In this document: positions 1 to 9,154 of the stretch, in pieces
Position numbering within the stretch: the stretch's first letter is position 1
How the letters are laid out: every line of letters starts with the position of its first letter
Origin: Kiritimatiellia bacterium
Lineage (GTDB): Bacteria > Verrucomicrobiota > Kiritimatiellia > RFP12 > UBA1067
Assembly (NCBI GenBank): GCA_017962315.1
Contig: JAGCVN010000142.1
Location: forward strand, 1 to 41,989
Reading direction: 5' to 3'
Length of the DNA: 41,989 nucleotides
Program-made: the position numbers and the translations under genes
The notes under the pieces: generated by a model
The model's input: only the letters and a program-made list of their open reading frames with translations
What the model was told of the DNA's origin: nothing
Database searches by the model: none

Positions 1-37
1 ACCCCCACCACACTCTCCTAAGCGTTTTGCCCCTACC

Positions 38-73
38 CCCTGAACCTTGGGGCGGGTTCGGGCGTTTTTCTTT
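38..73 (+). terminator. Intrinsic terminator of an upstream gene
   Basis: CCC(38-40) and GAACC(42-46) pair with GGTTC(55-59) and GGG(60-62), with a one-base bulge (T41) and an 8-base loop. A T-rich tract follows (TTTTT at 65-69, then CTTT). This is the layout of a rho-independent terminator, presumably for a gene left of the window. It ends three bases before the likely start codon of the ABC ATPase gene. Confidence 0.55.
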
Positions 74-76
74 AGT

Positions 77-802
77 ATGAAATCAGCTTCTTATGTGTTA
101 CAGGTGGCCGGATTATGTAAATCATTCGGAGACACCCCGGTTTTAAAAGACCTTTCTCTTTCCCTGGAGGCGGGCGCGTTCGCCTGTGTCATGGGGCCGA
201 GTGGTTCCGGGAAGAGCACGTTCCTGCACCTCATCGCCGGTCTTCTGACACCCGATGCCGGAACGGTAACGATTGCCGGACATGAACTCTCCGCCCTTTC
301 CGATCATGACGCGACTTGTTTCCGCCGTCGCCACATCGGGTTGGTGTTTCAGGATTTCAACCTAGTCCAAACCCTCACCGTACACGAGAATGTCACCCTG
401 CCGCTCCTTCTTGACGGCGCGGAGCCGGATAGGAAGAAAATCGACGCCCTTTTGGAGAAACTCGGCATCGCCGCCAGGCGCGACGCCCTCCCCGCAACGT
501 TATCCGGCGGTGAACGCCAGCGTGTCGCAATCGCCCGGGCCTGTGCGGCGAACCCGGATGTAATCCTAGCGGACGAGCCGACCGGCAACCTAGATTCCCC
601 GTCGGCGCGTTCATTCTGCGGTATTCTCAAACAGATGAACGAAGAGGTTGGGCGTACCATCCTGATGGTCTCGCACGATCCCGTCATCGCCGCCTATGCC
701 TCTACCGTGCATATTCTAAAGGACGGGCGTTTCGTGGATACCTTCGACACGCGGCACGATCCCGCGTTCATCTCGGAACGCTACCTCAAGACGATGAAAT
801 AA
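77..802 (+). CDS. ABC transporter ATP-binding protein, MacB/LolD-like
   Basis: ATPase subunit of an ABC exporter or lipoprotein-release type transporter. It would hydrolyse ATP at the inner face of the cytoplasmic membrane to drive the FtsX-type permease encoded 13 bases downstream. In the 241-residue product I see the Walker A motif GPSGSGKST (about 40-48), a Q-loop region (VFQDFN), the signature LSGGERQR (about 142-149), Walker B VILADEPT (about 162-169) and the switch His in SHDP (about 199). Length and the permease neighbour fit the LolD/MacB/FtsE class. The start is uncertain. A TTG at 47 lies inside a terminator hairpin and is unlikely. ATG 77 has no Shine-Dalgarno sequence, and GTG 95 would still leave a complete domain. 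No periplasmic adaptor is visible, so the substrate cannot be assigned. Confidence 0.93.
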   Translation: MKSASYVLQVAGLCKSFGDTPVLKDLSLSLEAGAFACVMGPSGSGKSTFLHLIAGLLTPDAGTVTIAGHELSALSDHDATCFRRRHIGLVFQDFNLVQTLTVHENVTLPLLLDGAEPDRKKIDALLEKLGIAARRDALPATLSGGERQRVAIARACAANPDVILADEPTGNLDSPSARSFCGILKQMNEEVGRTILMVSHDPVIAAYASTVHILKDGRFVDTFDTRHDPAFISERYLKTMK

Positions 803-815
803 CGGGAACCGATCC

Positions 816-3338
816 ATGCCCCTCACTTTGCTTCTTGTTTTTTCTTCTTTCCGCCGCGAACGTCTGCGCCCGTTCTTGGCTGTGCTGGGTGTCGCGACGG
901 CGGTCGGGCTGGTCGTCTGGTCGCTCGGCCTTAGCATGACCACGGCACACCAGTCGCGCACCCGCGCGTCGGCGATGACCGCACCGTTCGATGCCTGGGT
1001 CTCTGTTCCGGGGATCGGCGAATTGCGCGGAAGACGCGCCGGCGGCGGGCGCGGACGCGTCGATGCAAACGGTCTTCCCCCGGAACTTGCGGACGCCCTG
1101 CGCGAAGCCGGCGCGGAGGTTGAAGCCTACCGCATCGCCCACGTAAAAATCGACGCCCGTCCCGGCGGGCGCATCCTCCAAGGGCCGCCGTTGACGGCGG
1201 GGCTGGTCGAATCCGACGCACGCGGGTTTCCCTTTGCGAACGGGAAACTCACTGCCGGACGTTGGCCCGCCCCGGATACGGAAGCGGCGGAAGCGGTCTT
1301 TTGTACAGGCGCCTACGAGCCGCGTCGCCTTCCCCCTCCGGAACTCGGTTCCACTGTCACGCTGCAAAGCCGTGAAGGCGCAGTGGATGTGACCGTCGTC
1401 GGTATTGTAGATTTTCCGAAATCGGTCGGCGGTTTCCCCGCGATCTTCGCCTCGCGTCCCGTTTTCCGTACCGTCCGACTCCCGGTTACGTCCAACCTGT
1501 TACTCTGCAAGCGGAAAGGTGTTTCGGCGAAACGCCTTTCCGCCTGTCTGCCAAAGTCCGACGGACGGCGTCCGTCGTTCACGCTCCACACCCCGGACGA
1601 GATTGCCGCCTCGTTGAGCAGCGACAGCCTCGCGAACTTCAAGCGGCAGGCGCCGCTGTTGTTTACGTTGTGTATCCTGACGGCGTTGTGTATGCTCGGA
1701 AACGCGCTCTCCATCGGGTTGGAACGTCGGATTCGCGAATACGCGCTGCTCCGTTGCGCGGGGATGACCGCGCACCAGGTCGCTAGGGTGGTTGCGCTGG
1801 AAGGCACGGTGCTGGCATTCGCGGGATGGCTACTCGGCGTCCTAGGCGGGTATGCGCTGCTGGTGGCGTTCGTCACCCGTTCTCCCGCGACATTCCCGGA
1901 AGGCGCGGCGTTCGGATGGCAACCGCCGGCCGCCGGGTTTGCGCTCACCGCCGTGGTGTCGATATTCAGCCTCCTCGCGCCCTGTCGCGCCGCCCTGCGG
2001 ATCCGTCCGCTAGACACCGTGCGCGAACGAGCGGGGGCGTCGCATCTGTTCCGCCCGTTCCTCGCCGCAGTCGAACGCTTCTCCGCCGCACCCTTCGCCC
2101 GTCTGCTTGGACTGGACGCCCGCCTTCTCCGGACGCGCCTGACGCGCCATGCCGCGGCGGCGACCGGAATGGCGTTGACGCTCGCCGCAGGTCTCGGCAC
2201 GTACACCGCGATCCACATCTGGGGTGCGTCGTTGATGAAACCGTTCATTCCAAGCCCGGAGTTCCCGGACGTGATCGTCTCCTTCCTGCCGAACGGAATC
2301 GAAGGGGACCTCGCCGGCCGCGTCGCCGCGTTGCCCGGCGTTCGCGACCATGCCTGTGCCGCGCTGGAAGCGGTGCAGGTTCCTTACGGGGACAAGCCTT
2401 CACCGGAGGCGAACGTGCTACTGCTCGGCTCAGATCCCGGCAGACTTTTCGGCGGCGAAAAGCCGTTGGCCAGGTTCCGTTTTGACGAAGGCGACTCGAA
2501 ACGCGCCGCAAGCGAACTCGTAAAAAACGGGGCGTGCGTCATCACGAAGATGTTCTCACGCGGGACGGGGCTTCACGCAGGCGACGAGTTGAAACTGCCC
2601 GGCAAGAAGCTGCGGATCGCGGGCGTGGTGGATTTAAACTGGCACCTCGTCACGTCGCGCGGGCAACTGCGCGGACGAAACGGCTCGCCACCCGCCACGA
2701 TGGGGCCCGTCTTCGTCACCGAAGAGACGGCGAGGGCGTTTTCACGCAACGCCGACCGTACCTACTTCCTGTGGGCAAACCTCGGCGGCGACTGTGCATC
2801 GGCGGGGGCGCTGCAAGGTTCACTCCGGCTGGAAGAGCAGATCAAGGAATGTCTCGACCGCGACACGGGCATGAACGTGATCGGGGCGCACCATCGCGAT
2901 GAAATCGCCGACGGGACAATCGCGCACGGTGCCGACCTGATCGGCGATATGGCGAGGGCGCCGTTCTGGTCGCTCGTCATCCTCTGCGCGGGCGTCATCA
3001 CCTTTCTGGTCTCGTCCTACGAGGTGAACGCCCGCGAGTTCGCGACCATGCGGGCCGTCGGGTTGACGCGGGGGCAGCTCGCCCGGATCCTTCTGGGCGA
3101 GACGCTGATGGTCGCCACGGCGGGCATCCTCCTCTCGCTGCTGCTGGGTTTTGCGACCGGATTCGCCTTCACCTTCCTGACCCGTGCAAGCATGAACTTT
3201 GTCGGGCTTCCGGTGACTTTCGTGATACCGTGGTGGAAACTGGCGTCGGGAATCCTCTTCGCCCTCTGCCTCAGCCTGACGATGGCGGCGGCGCCAATCG
3301 CATGGTTGATACGCCGCCGTGTAAATACGGTGTCTTGA
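816..3338 (+). CDS. ABC transporter permease with two FtsX-like modules
   Basis: Integral membrane partner of the preceding ATPase, 840 residues. A first helix (about 18-40) is followed by a large extracytoplasmic domain, then helices near 279-302, 322-352 and 373-393. A second module repeats this: a helix near 446-470, a second large periplasmic domain, and three C-terminal helices (about 717-737, 758-788, 806-832). The sequence REFATMRAVGLTRGQ before the penultimate helix is typical of FtsX/MacB-type permeases, and a related REYALLRCAGMTAHQ appears in the first module. This duplicated organisation is known in large FtsX permeases such as YbbP-like proteins. The TGA stop lies inside the -35 box of the citrate synthase promoter. 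Mechanotransmission or lipid/lipoprotein extraction is likely for the family; the cargo is unknown. Confidence 0.9.
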   Translation: MPLTLLLVFSSFRRERLRPFLAVLGVATAVGLVVWSLGLSMTTAHQSRTRASAMTAPFDAWVSVPGIGELRGRRAGGGRGRVDANGLPPELADALREAGAEVEAYRIAHVKIDARPGGRILQGPPLTAGLVESDARGFPFANGKLTAGRWPAPDTEAAEAVFCTGAYEPRRLPPPELGSTVTLQSREGAVDVTVVGIVDFPKSVGGFPAIFASRPVFRTVRLPVTSNLLLCKRKGVSAKRLSACLPKSDGRRPSFTLHTPDEIAASLSSDSLANFKRQAPLLFTLCILTALCMLGNALSIGLERRIREYALLRCAGMTAHQVARVVALEGTVLAFAGWLLGVLGGYALLVAFVTRSPATFPEGAAFGWQPPAAGFALTAVVSIFSLLAPCRAALRIRPLDTVRERAGASHLFRPFLAAVERFSAAPFARLLGLDARLLRTRLTRHAAAATGMALTLAAGLGTYTAIHIWGASLMKPFIPSPEFPDVIVSFLPNGIEGDLAGRVAALPGVRDHACAALEAVQVPYGDKPSPEANVLLLGSDPGRLFGGEKPLARFRFDEGDSKRAASELVKNGACVITKMFSRGTGLHAGDELKLPGKKLRIAGVVDLNWHLVTSRGQLRGRNGSPPATMGPVFVTEETARAFSRNADRTYFLWANLGGDCASAGALQGSLRLEEQIKECLDRDTGMNVIGAHHRDEIADGTIAHGADLIGDMARAPFWSLVILCAGVITFLVSSYEVNAREFATMRAVGLTRGQLARILLGETLMVATAGILLSLLLGFATGFAFTFLTRASMNFVGLPVTFVIPWWKLASGILFALCLSLTMAAAPIAWLIRRRVNTVS

Positions 3339-3363
3339 CCCGTTCAAGGAAAAAGGGTATAGT
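3335..3363 (+). promoter_or_regulatory. Sigma70-type promoter of citrate synthase
   Basis: TTGACC (3335-3340), a 17-base spacer and TATAGT (3358-3363) form a near-consensus housekeeping promoter. The -35 box overlaps the stop codon of the permease gene. The predicted leader is about 54 bases and ends in the Shine-Dalgarno GGAGAGGAG just before ATG 3424. Confidence 0.8.
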
Positions 3364-3423
3364 GTTGCACTTTTCAGCGCATGGAGGGGACGATGGACGC
3401 CCTCTCTGGAGAGGAGTAGGCCC

Positions 3424-4797
3424 ATGAGCGGCACGTTAACAGAAAACCCGATGATCGACCCGGTCCGAATCAACGAGTATGCGGACCGGATCCGTCGTTC
3501 CGGCAAAATCGATCCCTCCCTGTACGAGAAATACAACGTCAAGCGCGGCCTCCGCAACGCGGACGGTTCCGGCGTCCTTGTTGGATTGACGTGTATCGGA
3601 AGCGTCCACGGCTACGTCATTTCGGAAAGTGAAAAAGTTTCCGTCCCCGGGCAGCTTTTCTACCGGGGTGTCAACGTTTCGGATTTCGTGAAAGGATTCC
3701 AGCGCGAGAAGCGGTTCGGGTTCGAAGAGTGCGCCTACCTGCTGCTCTTCGGCGACCTTCCGAAACCCAGCCAACTCGCCGACTGGCAGAACCTGCTGGG
3801 CGAATTCCGCCGGCTTCCAGACGGGTTCAAGGAAAACGCGATCATCCGTTCCCCCGGCAAGGACATCATGAACAGCATTGCCCGCGCCGTGCTCATGGCG
3901 TACACCTACGACGCCTCGCCCGACAAGCTCGACATCGAGACGTCGCTCCGGCAGAGCATCGAGTTAATCGCGCAGTTTCCGACCATCGCCGCCTACGCCT
4001 ACCAGGCAAAGGCGCACTACCACCTGGGACGTTCCCTTCTGATTCGTTACCCGGATCCTTCCCTTGGTACCGCCGAGAATTTCCTCCGCCTCATCCGGGA
4101 GGACGGCACCTACACGCCGCTGGAAGCCGAACTGCTCGACCTCTGCCTCGTCCTCCATGCGGAACACGGCGGCGGCAACAACTCCGCTTTCACGACACAC
4201 GTGGTCACCTCCGCCTTCACGGACACCTATTCCGCCATCGCGGCTGCGGCGCTCTCGCTGAAAGGCCAGCGGCACGGCGGCGCCAATCTCCGCGTCATGC
4301 AGCAGATGCACGAAATCAAGGAGAAGGTGGAACATTGGGATGACGAAGGCGAGATTGCCGACTACCTCGGCAAGATCCTCGACAAGAAGGCGGGAGACGG
4401 CACTGGGTTGATCTACGGGCTTGGGCACGCGGTCTACACCATCTCCGACCCGCGCACCGAGGTGTTGCGCGAGCGCGCCCGCGCGCTGGCCTGCGCAAAA
4501 GGGCGCGACGAAGAGATGGCCTTGTACGAGACAATCGAGCGCGTCGGTCCAGAAGTATTCAACAAGCGCCGCTCGAAGACGCGCGACCTCTGCGCGAACA
4601 TCGACTTCTATTCCGGGTTCGTCTACGATATGCTCAATATCCCGATCGACCTCTACACACCGATTTTCGCCGTCGCCCGCGTCACCGGCTGGTGCGCCCA
4701 CCGTATCGAGGAACTCTTGAACGGAGGACCGATCATCCGTCCTGCGTACAAGGCGATTGTCGAACACCGTCCCTACCTCCCGCCGGACAAGCGGTGA
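3424..4797 (+). CDS. gltA: Citrate synthase
   Basis: Condenses acetyl-CoA and oxaloacetate to citrate in the cytosol, the entry step of the citric acid cycle and of glutamate synthesis. The 457-residue product carries the catalytic triad of the family: His248 in LHAEHGGGNNSAF, His335 in GLGHAVYTI and Asp394 in NIDFYSG. The N-terminal extension (about 1-60, including YADRIRRSGKID) is longer than in the E. coli enzyme and resembles the citrate/methylcitrate synthases of anaerobic bacteria. A strong Shine-Dalgarno (GGAGAGGAG) and its own promoter mark it as the first gene of a transcript. No other cycle enzyme lies nearby. Methylcitrate synthase activity cannot be excluded from sequence, but the catalytic motifs are complete. 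Confidence 0.95.
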   Translation: MSGTLTENPMIDPVRINEYADRIRRSGKIDPSLYEKYNVKRGLRNADGSGVLVGLTCIGSVHGYVISESEKVSVPGQLFYRGVNVSDFVKGFQREKRFGFEECAYLLLFGDLPKPSQLADWQNLLGEFRRLPDGFKENAIIRSPGKDIMNSIARAVLMAYTYDASPDKLDIETSLRQSIELIAQFPTIAAYAYQAKAHYHLGRSLLIRYPDPSLGTAENFLRLIREDGTYTPLEAELLDLCLVLHAEHGGGNNSAFTTHVVTSAFTDTYSAIAAAALSLKGQRHGGANLRVMQQMHEIKEKVEHWDDEGEIADYLGKILDKKAGDGTGLIYGLGHAVYTISDPRTEVLRERARALACAKGRDEEMALYETIERVGPEVFNKRRSKTRDLCANIDFYSGFVYDMLNIPIDLYTPIFAVARVTGWCAHRIEELLNGGPIIRPAYKAIVEHRPYLPPDKR

Positions 4798-4837
4798 GGG
4801 CTTTGGTCGAACACAACTCAAGAAAGGCAGAACAGCA

Positions 4838-5749
4838 ATGACAAACATGGTTGAGAATGTTACGAACGTGGTCGCCGAGGCGGCCCAGAAATCCGCAGGG
4901 GCCGTCATCATGGACGAATTCTCCCGCAACAAAGAGGTCGTTTCAAACCTTTACCAGTGGTTTGCCGAACACGGGATTTCGTTTCTCGTGAGTCTTCTGT
5001 TGACGGCCGTCATTTTCCTCATCGGCTGGGGGTTGATCAAATGCCTGACGAAAGCGGCGGAGAAAGTGCTGAAGAAGTCGCCGCTCAACGAACTGTTGAC
5101 GCACTTCCTCGTGAGCGTGTTGAACAAAACGCTCTGGTGCCTGCTGCTGATGATCGTGCTGAAGCGGCTCGGACTCGACATCACCCCGCTCATCGCCGGG
5201 CTCGGGGTCACTGGTTTCATTCTCGGCTTCGCCTTCAAGGACGCGCTGGGCAACCTCGCCTCGGGCATGATGATCGCGCTCAACCAGCCCTTCAAGGTCG
5301 GCGATTACGTGAGCCTCGGAGGGAACGAAGGCACGGTCAAGTCCTTAAATATGATGATGACGCTGCTCGCCACGGCGGACAACAAGAAGGTGGTCGTCCC
5401 CAACAGCGTCGTGTGGGGATCGGCCATCACGAACTTCAGCGAAACCCCGTACCGGCGCGTCGATCTCACGGTGGCTGTCGCCTACAAGACCGATCTGGCG
5501 AAAGCCTGCGCCATCGCCCGCGAGGCGGTCGCAAAGGTTGCCTCGGTACTCCCCGACCCCGCGCCCGCGATCTCCGTCGGGACGCTCGCCGACTCCAGCG
5601 TCGTGTTGAATATCCGCCCGTTCGCCAAGCCGTCCGACTACTGGGCGGTCTACAGCGGCGTTTTGCAGTCGGTCAAGGAGGCGTTCGACAAGGCAGGGAT
5701 TGAAATTCCCTTCCAGCAGCTCGATGTCCGCGTCACCAACCGCAACTGA
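4838..5749 (+). CDS. MscS-family mechanosensitive channel
   Basis: Small-conductance mechanosensitive ion channel of the inner membrane that opens on hypo-osmotic stress. The 303-residue length is close to E. coli MscS (286). A first helix lies near residues 46-70 and further hydrophobic segments near 95-115. The pore-lining TM3 region follows (PLIAGLGVTGFILGFAFKDA), then the beta domain with FKVGDYV and VVPNSVVWGSAITNFS, and the C-terminal alpha/beta domain. ATG 4838 is chosen because it follows a Shine-Dalgarno-like AAGAAAGG (4820-4827). A longer upstream reading frame would overlap the end of citrate synthase. The gene is 40 bases after gltA and 12 bases before a GT10-like gene, so all are probably co-transcribed. 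Confidence 0.93.
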   Translation: MTNMVENVTNVVAEAAQKSAGAVIMDEFSRNKEVVSNLYQWFAEHGISFLVSLLLTAVIFLIGWGLIKCLTKAAEKVLKKSPLNELLTHFLVSVLNKTLWCLLLMIVLKRLGLDITPLIAGLGVTGFILGFAFKDALGNLASGMMIALNQPFKVGDYVSLGGNEGTVKSLNMMMTLLATADNKKVVVPNSVVWGSAITNFSETPYRRVDLTVAVAYKTDLAKACAIAREAVAKVASVLPDPAPAISVGTLADSSVVLNIRPFAKPSDYWAVYSGVLQSVKEAFDKAGIEIPFQQLDVRVTNRN

Positions 5750-5761
5750 CGCGCCGACGCA

Positions 5762-6760
5762 ATGCAACCAGTCCGGATCAAACTCGTCACAAAAAAATGC
5801 GGGACGGGGGAAGCACCCTTCCTCTACGCGGGAAAATACCTATTCATCCACGATATGGCCTGCCGCGAATACGACTGGCTGGCCGTCTATGATGAACTTC
5901 CAGACCGGGACGCGGGGACATTCCGAAACGGGCGCGAACCGCTCGCCTGTCCCCGCTCCCGCACGATCCTGATGACCTGCGAACCCGTCAGCATCAAAGA
6001 CTACGGACGGTTCTACCCGCGCCAGTTCGGGACGGTTTTGACCAACCAACCCCTCTCCGTATTCCCGGGGTGCCGGACCGTCCTTGGACAGGGGTACTAC
6101 AAATGGTTCTACGGGAAAGGGTACGACGAGACCGCCGCGCAACCGCCCGTCCCCAAGACCCGGACGATTTCCGTCGTCTGTTCCTCGAAACAGCAGCGGC
6201 ACACGGCGCACCACGACCGGTTCTCGCTCATCCGCCGGCTTTCCGAAACAATCCCCGAGCTGGAATGGTTCGGCCACGGCGTCCGGAGGATCGACCGCAA
6301 GTTCGACGCGCTGGATCCCTTCAAGTACCACATCGCCGTGGAGAACCACCTCGCGCCGCACCACTGGACAGAGAAAATCGCCGACGCGCTTCTCGCCCGC
6401 TGCCTCCCGTTCTACGCGGGCGATCCGCTGCTGGGGACCGTTCTGCCGAAGGAGAGTTTCATCCCGATCCCGCTGGACGATCCGGATGAGGCGGCGGCGA
6501 TCATCCGCGGCGCGATTACGGCGGACGCTTTCACGCAGAGGCGCGAGGCGATTGAGGCAGCGCGCCGGCTCCTGCTGGAACGGTACAACCTCTGGGCGCA
6601 GGTGGCCGCGGTGATCGAGACCGCGCCGCAAACTGGAGACGCCCCCGGCGGAGAACTTCTCTCCCGGCACGAACTCCGCAAAAATCCGCGTGTCGCCCTT
6701 TCCGACGCCTGGCGAAGGGCGGTGCGTTTCTTCCGACACGAAAAGGACGGACAACCATGA
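5762..6760 (+). CDS. Glycosyltransferase family 10 (fucosyltransferase-like)
   Basis: Likely transfers a sugar, by family precedent L-fucose from GDP-fucose in alpha-1,3/1,4 linkage, onto a surface glycan in the cytoplasm. The diagnostic C-terminal motif begins at residue 194: ENHLAPHHWTEKIADALL followed by ARCLPFYAGDP. This matches the family pattern of an E-N segment, a W/V-T-E-K, and a P-x-x-Y/F-G-D/A-P nucleotide-binding loop. The N-terminal part (about 1-130) is poorly conserved, as usual in GT10. No signal peptide is seen. The stop overlaps the start of the next gene (ATGA). No polysaccharide cluster surrounds it, so the acceptor is unknown. Donor specificity is inferred from family only. 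Confidence 0.8.
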   Translation: MQPVRIKLVTKKCGTGEAPFLYAGKYLFIHDMACREYDWLAVYDELPDRDAGTFRNGREPLACPRSRTILMTCEPVSIKDYGRFYPRQFGTVLTNQPLSVFPGCRTVLGQGYYKWFYGKGYDETAAQPPVPKTRTISVVCSSKQQRHTAHHDRFSLIRRLSETIPELEWFGHGVRRIDRKFDALDPFKYHIAVENHLAPHHWTEKIADALLARCLPFYAGDPLLGTVLPKESFIPIPLDDPDEAAAIIRGAITADAFTQRREAIEAARRLLLERYNLWAQVAAVIETAPQTGDAPGGELLSRHELRKNPRVALSDAWRRAVRFFRHEKDGQP

Positions 6761-9075
6761 AACGACTGACATGGATTCCCTTTATTCTTCTCGCCGCATG
6801 TTCCGCACCGGCCGGCGAGCTTGTCCTCGCTCAACGCGGAAAGCCGGCGGCGTATACGATCATCCTCTCCGGCAACATGGGCGCCTCGGCGAACTACGCG
6901 GCAGAGGAATTGCGCAAATGCGTCCACGACATGACCGATGTGAGCTTGCCGATTACCACGAACACATCCCATCGGGGCAAGGCGATTTTCCTGTCCTGCG
7001 CAACGGCGGACACGCCGTCCTCCGATGACGACTTCCACATCCGCGCCGAAGGACAGAACCTCCGCATCACCGGCGGGAAGCGGGGCCTCCTGTACGGTGT
7101 GTACGAGATCCTTGAAACCTACGGCGGTTGCGGCTGGTACGCAAGCTGGTGCACGGTCGTGCCGAAACGCGACCGTTTCGCCGTGCCAGACACGCTCGAC
7201 GACGCGCAGAAACCCGCGTTCGCGATGCGCATGACCTCATGGCGCGACACGCGGGCGTCGGGCATTGCGAAACCGGCAGTCCACGCGGCGTTCTCCGCGC
7301 GCCTGAGGCTGAACGGACACCGAAACCTCGGAGAAGACCGGGACGGGACGGAGACGTTTGGCGGCACCCCGTACCGTTTCGGCGGCGGACTCGGCGCCTG
7401 CCACACGTTCAACGCGCTCCTTCCGCCCGACAAGCACTTCAACAAACATCCCGAATGGTACAGCGAGATCGGCGGCGTCCGCCAACGCGAACGGACGCAG
7501 CTGTGCCTGACCAACCCCGACGTCCTGCGCATGGTGACAAGCAACGTGCTGGAACGCATCCGCAAAGATCCCGGCGCGATGTTCTACGGTGTAAGCCAGA
7601 ACGACTGGCACCGTTACTGTGAGTGTGCAAACTGCGCGGCGGTCGATGCCGAGGAAGAAAGCCACGCCGGCACGATGGTGCGCTTCGTAAACGCCGTCGC
7701 GGAGGCGGTGGAAAAGGAGTTCCCCGATGTGTTCATCGAGACACTCGCCTACCAGTACACGCGCAAACCCCCGAAAAAGACAAAACTGCGCCACAACGTC
7801 GTTCCCTGCCTTTGTTCCATCGAGTGTGAATTCAACCATCCGTTCGGCGTGAGCACGAACAAGGCGAACGTCTCGTTCGAGAGCGACATCAAGGGGTGGG
7901 CGGCGCAAACCTCCAACCTCTACCTTTGGGACTATACGACGGACTTCGCCGACTATCTGAATGTACTGCCCAATGTCTACACGCTCGGCCCAAACCTGAA
8001 ATTCTACCGCGAAAACGGCGTGAAGTTCATGTTCGAACAGGGATGCGGGCAGGGGCTGCACGCGGATTTCGCAGAATTGAAGGCGTGGCTCATCGCGAAG
8101 TTCCTATGGAATCCGGACCGGCCGGTCAAACCGCTTCTCGACCAGTTCTTCGAGGGCTACTACGGCGCGGCCGCGCCCTACGTGCGGCAGTACTTTGAAG
8201 AAGCGCAGGCGTTGGGACGGCGCGAAGGGATCACCCACTGGGGCATCTACGTCAACGCCGCAGACAGGAACAGGGTGCCAGACGATTTCCTCGTCCGCGC
8301 CACGAATTACTGGGAAAAGGCGAAAGCCGCCGTGAAGGGCGACCCGACCCGTTCCTACAACGTGCGCATGGGCGCGGCGTCGCCGCTCTATGTGTTGGCG
8401 GCCCGTTCGGCGGCAGAGATCCGGGCGTGGGTCGCGCGTGACCTGTCGCGCTACGACATCGACGGGGCATGGCGCATGGTGAAGGAGTTGTACGACTGCA
8501 AGGTCGCCGCCGAGGGCGACATCCGATGGATCGAGAACGGCGGCAGATTCAACTTCCGCGACAGGGGCTGGCAGAACTTCCTCGCGACGGCGGCGTCGCC
8601 CAAGCCACAGGACAAAGCGGTCGTCCCCGCCCAGGATCTCATGCCGAACAGCCTCGTCATACTGAAGGGAAAGTTCGTCAAGGACAGGGAGGCCATGTTC
8701 GGGTCGGCCATGATGCTCAACCCGTCGCACTACGGCTGGACCGCCCGGCTCGACACGTCCCGCATCGCCTACGACCCCGGCGCGACCTACCGCATCCGGA
8801 TCCACGTAAAGGTGGACAAGAAGCCGGACGGTAAAGGCGAGGCGTTCTGGGCAGGCGTCTACGACAACGCCCGCCGCAAAGGGTGCGGTTCCCTCTCGGT
8901 CAAGGCGGAAAAGGTCGGGAAAGGATGGCAATGGTACGACGTCCTCACGTGGAAACCGGAACCAGACCAGTACTTCTGGTTCGGGCCAGGGCGGTTCGAC
9001 AACAAAACCCTCCGCGAGTCCCCCGCCCACAACGGCGTCTACCTCGGCGCACTGGAAATCTCGCGTGTCGAATAA
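6757..9075 (+). CDS. DUF4838 glycoside-hydrolase-like exported protein
   Basis: Exported protein of 772 residues starting with a signal peptide that also contains a lipobox-like LAAC (about residues 12-15), so it may be a surface lipoprotein. Residues about 25-125 resemble the alpha-glucuronidase N-terminal (GH67N-like) domain: IILSGNMGASANYAAEEL, and later GGKRGLLYGVYEILE. The central part (about 190-480) matches the DUF4838 family, with QNDWHRYCECANC as a landmark. The C-terminal 150 residues look like a beta-sandwich carbohydrate-binding module. DUF4838 proteins accompany polysaccharide degradation genes; substrate and catalytic residues are not established here. Translationally coupled to the GT10-like gene by an ATGA overlap. 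Confidence 0.82.
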   Translation: MKRLTWIPFILLAACSAPAGELVLAQRGKPAAYTIILSGNMGASANYAAEELRKCVHDMTDVSLPITTNTSHRGKAIFLSCATADTPSSDDDFHIRAEGQNLRITGGKRGLLYGVYEILETYGGCGWYASWCTVVPKRDRFAVPDTLDDAQKPAFAMRMTSWRDTRASGIAKPAVHAAFSARLRLNGHRNLGEDRDGTETFGGTPYRFGGGLGACHTFNALLPPDKHFNKHPEWYSEIGGVRQRERTQLCLTNPDVLRMVTSNVLERIRKDPGAMFYGVSQNDWHRYCECANCAAVDAEEESHAGTMVRFVNAVAEAVEKEFPDVFIETLAYQYTRKPPKKTKLRHNVVPCLCSIECEFNHPFGVSTNKANVSFESDIKGWAAQTSNLYLWDYTTDFADYLNVLPNVYTLGPNLKFYRENGVKFMFEQGCGQGLHADFAELKAWLIAKFLWNPDRPVKPLLDQFFEGYYGAAAPYVRQYFEEAQALGRREGITHWGIYVNAADRNRVPDDFLVRATNYWEKAKAAVKGDPTRSYNVRMGAASPLYVLAARSAAEIRAWVARDLSRYDIDGAWRMVKELYDCKVAAEGDIRWIENGGRFNFRDRGWQNFLATAASPKPQDKAVVPAQDLMPNSLVILKGKFVKDREAMFGSAMMLNPSHYGWTARLDTSRIAYDPGATYRIRIHVKVDKKPDGKGEAFWAGVYDNARRKGCGSLSVKAEKVGKGWQWYDVLTWKPEPDQYFWFGPGRFDNKTLRESPAHNGVYLGALEISRVE

Positions 9076-9079
9076 ACGC

Positions 9080-9109
9080 TTGACGAAACGGGTTACAGAA
9101 GAGTAGACT
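9080..9109 (+). promoter_or_regulatory. Sigma70-type promoter of dnaN
   Basis: TTGACG (9080-9085), an 18-base spacer and TAGACT (9104-9109), placed just after the DUF4838 stop. The predicted leader of about 40 bases ends with the Shine-Dalgarno AGAGAGG (9144-9150), five bases before ATG 9155. Confidence 0.7.
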
Positions 9110-9154
9110 AAATCCGTTCGTTTTTCATCACGCATCAGAAACAAGAGAGGCACT

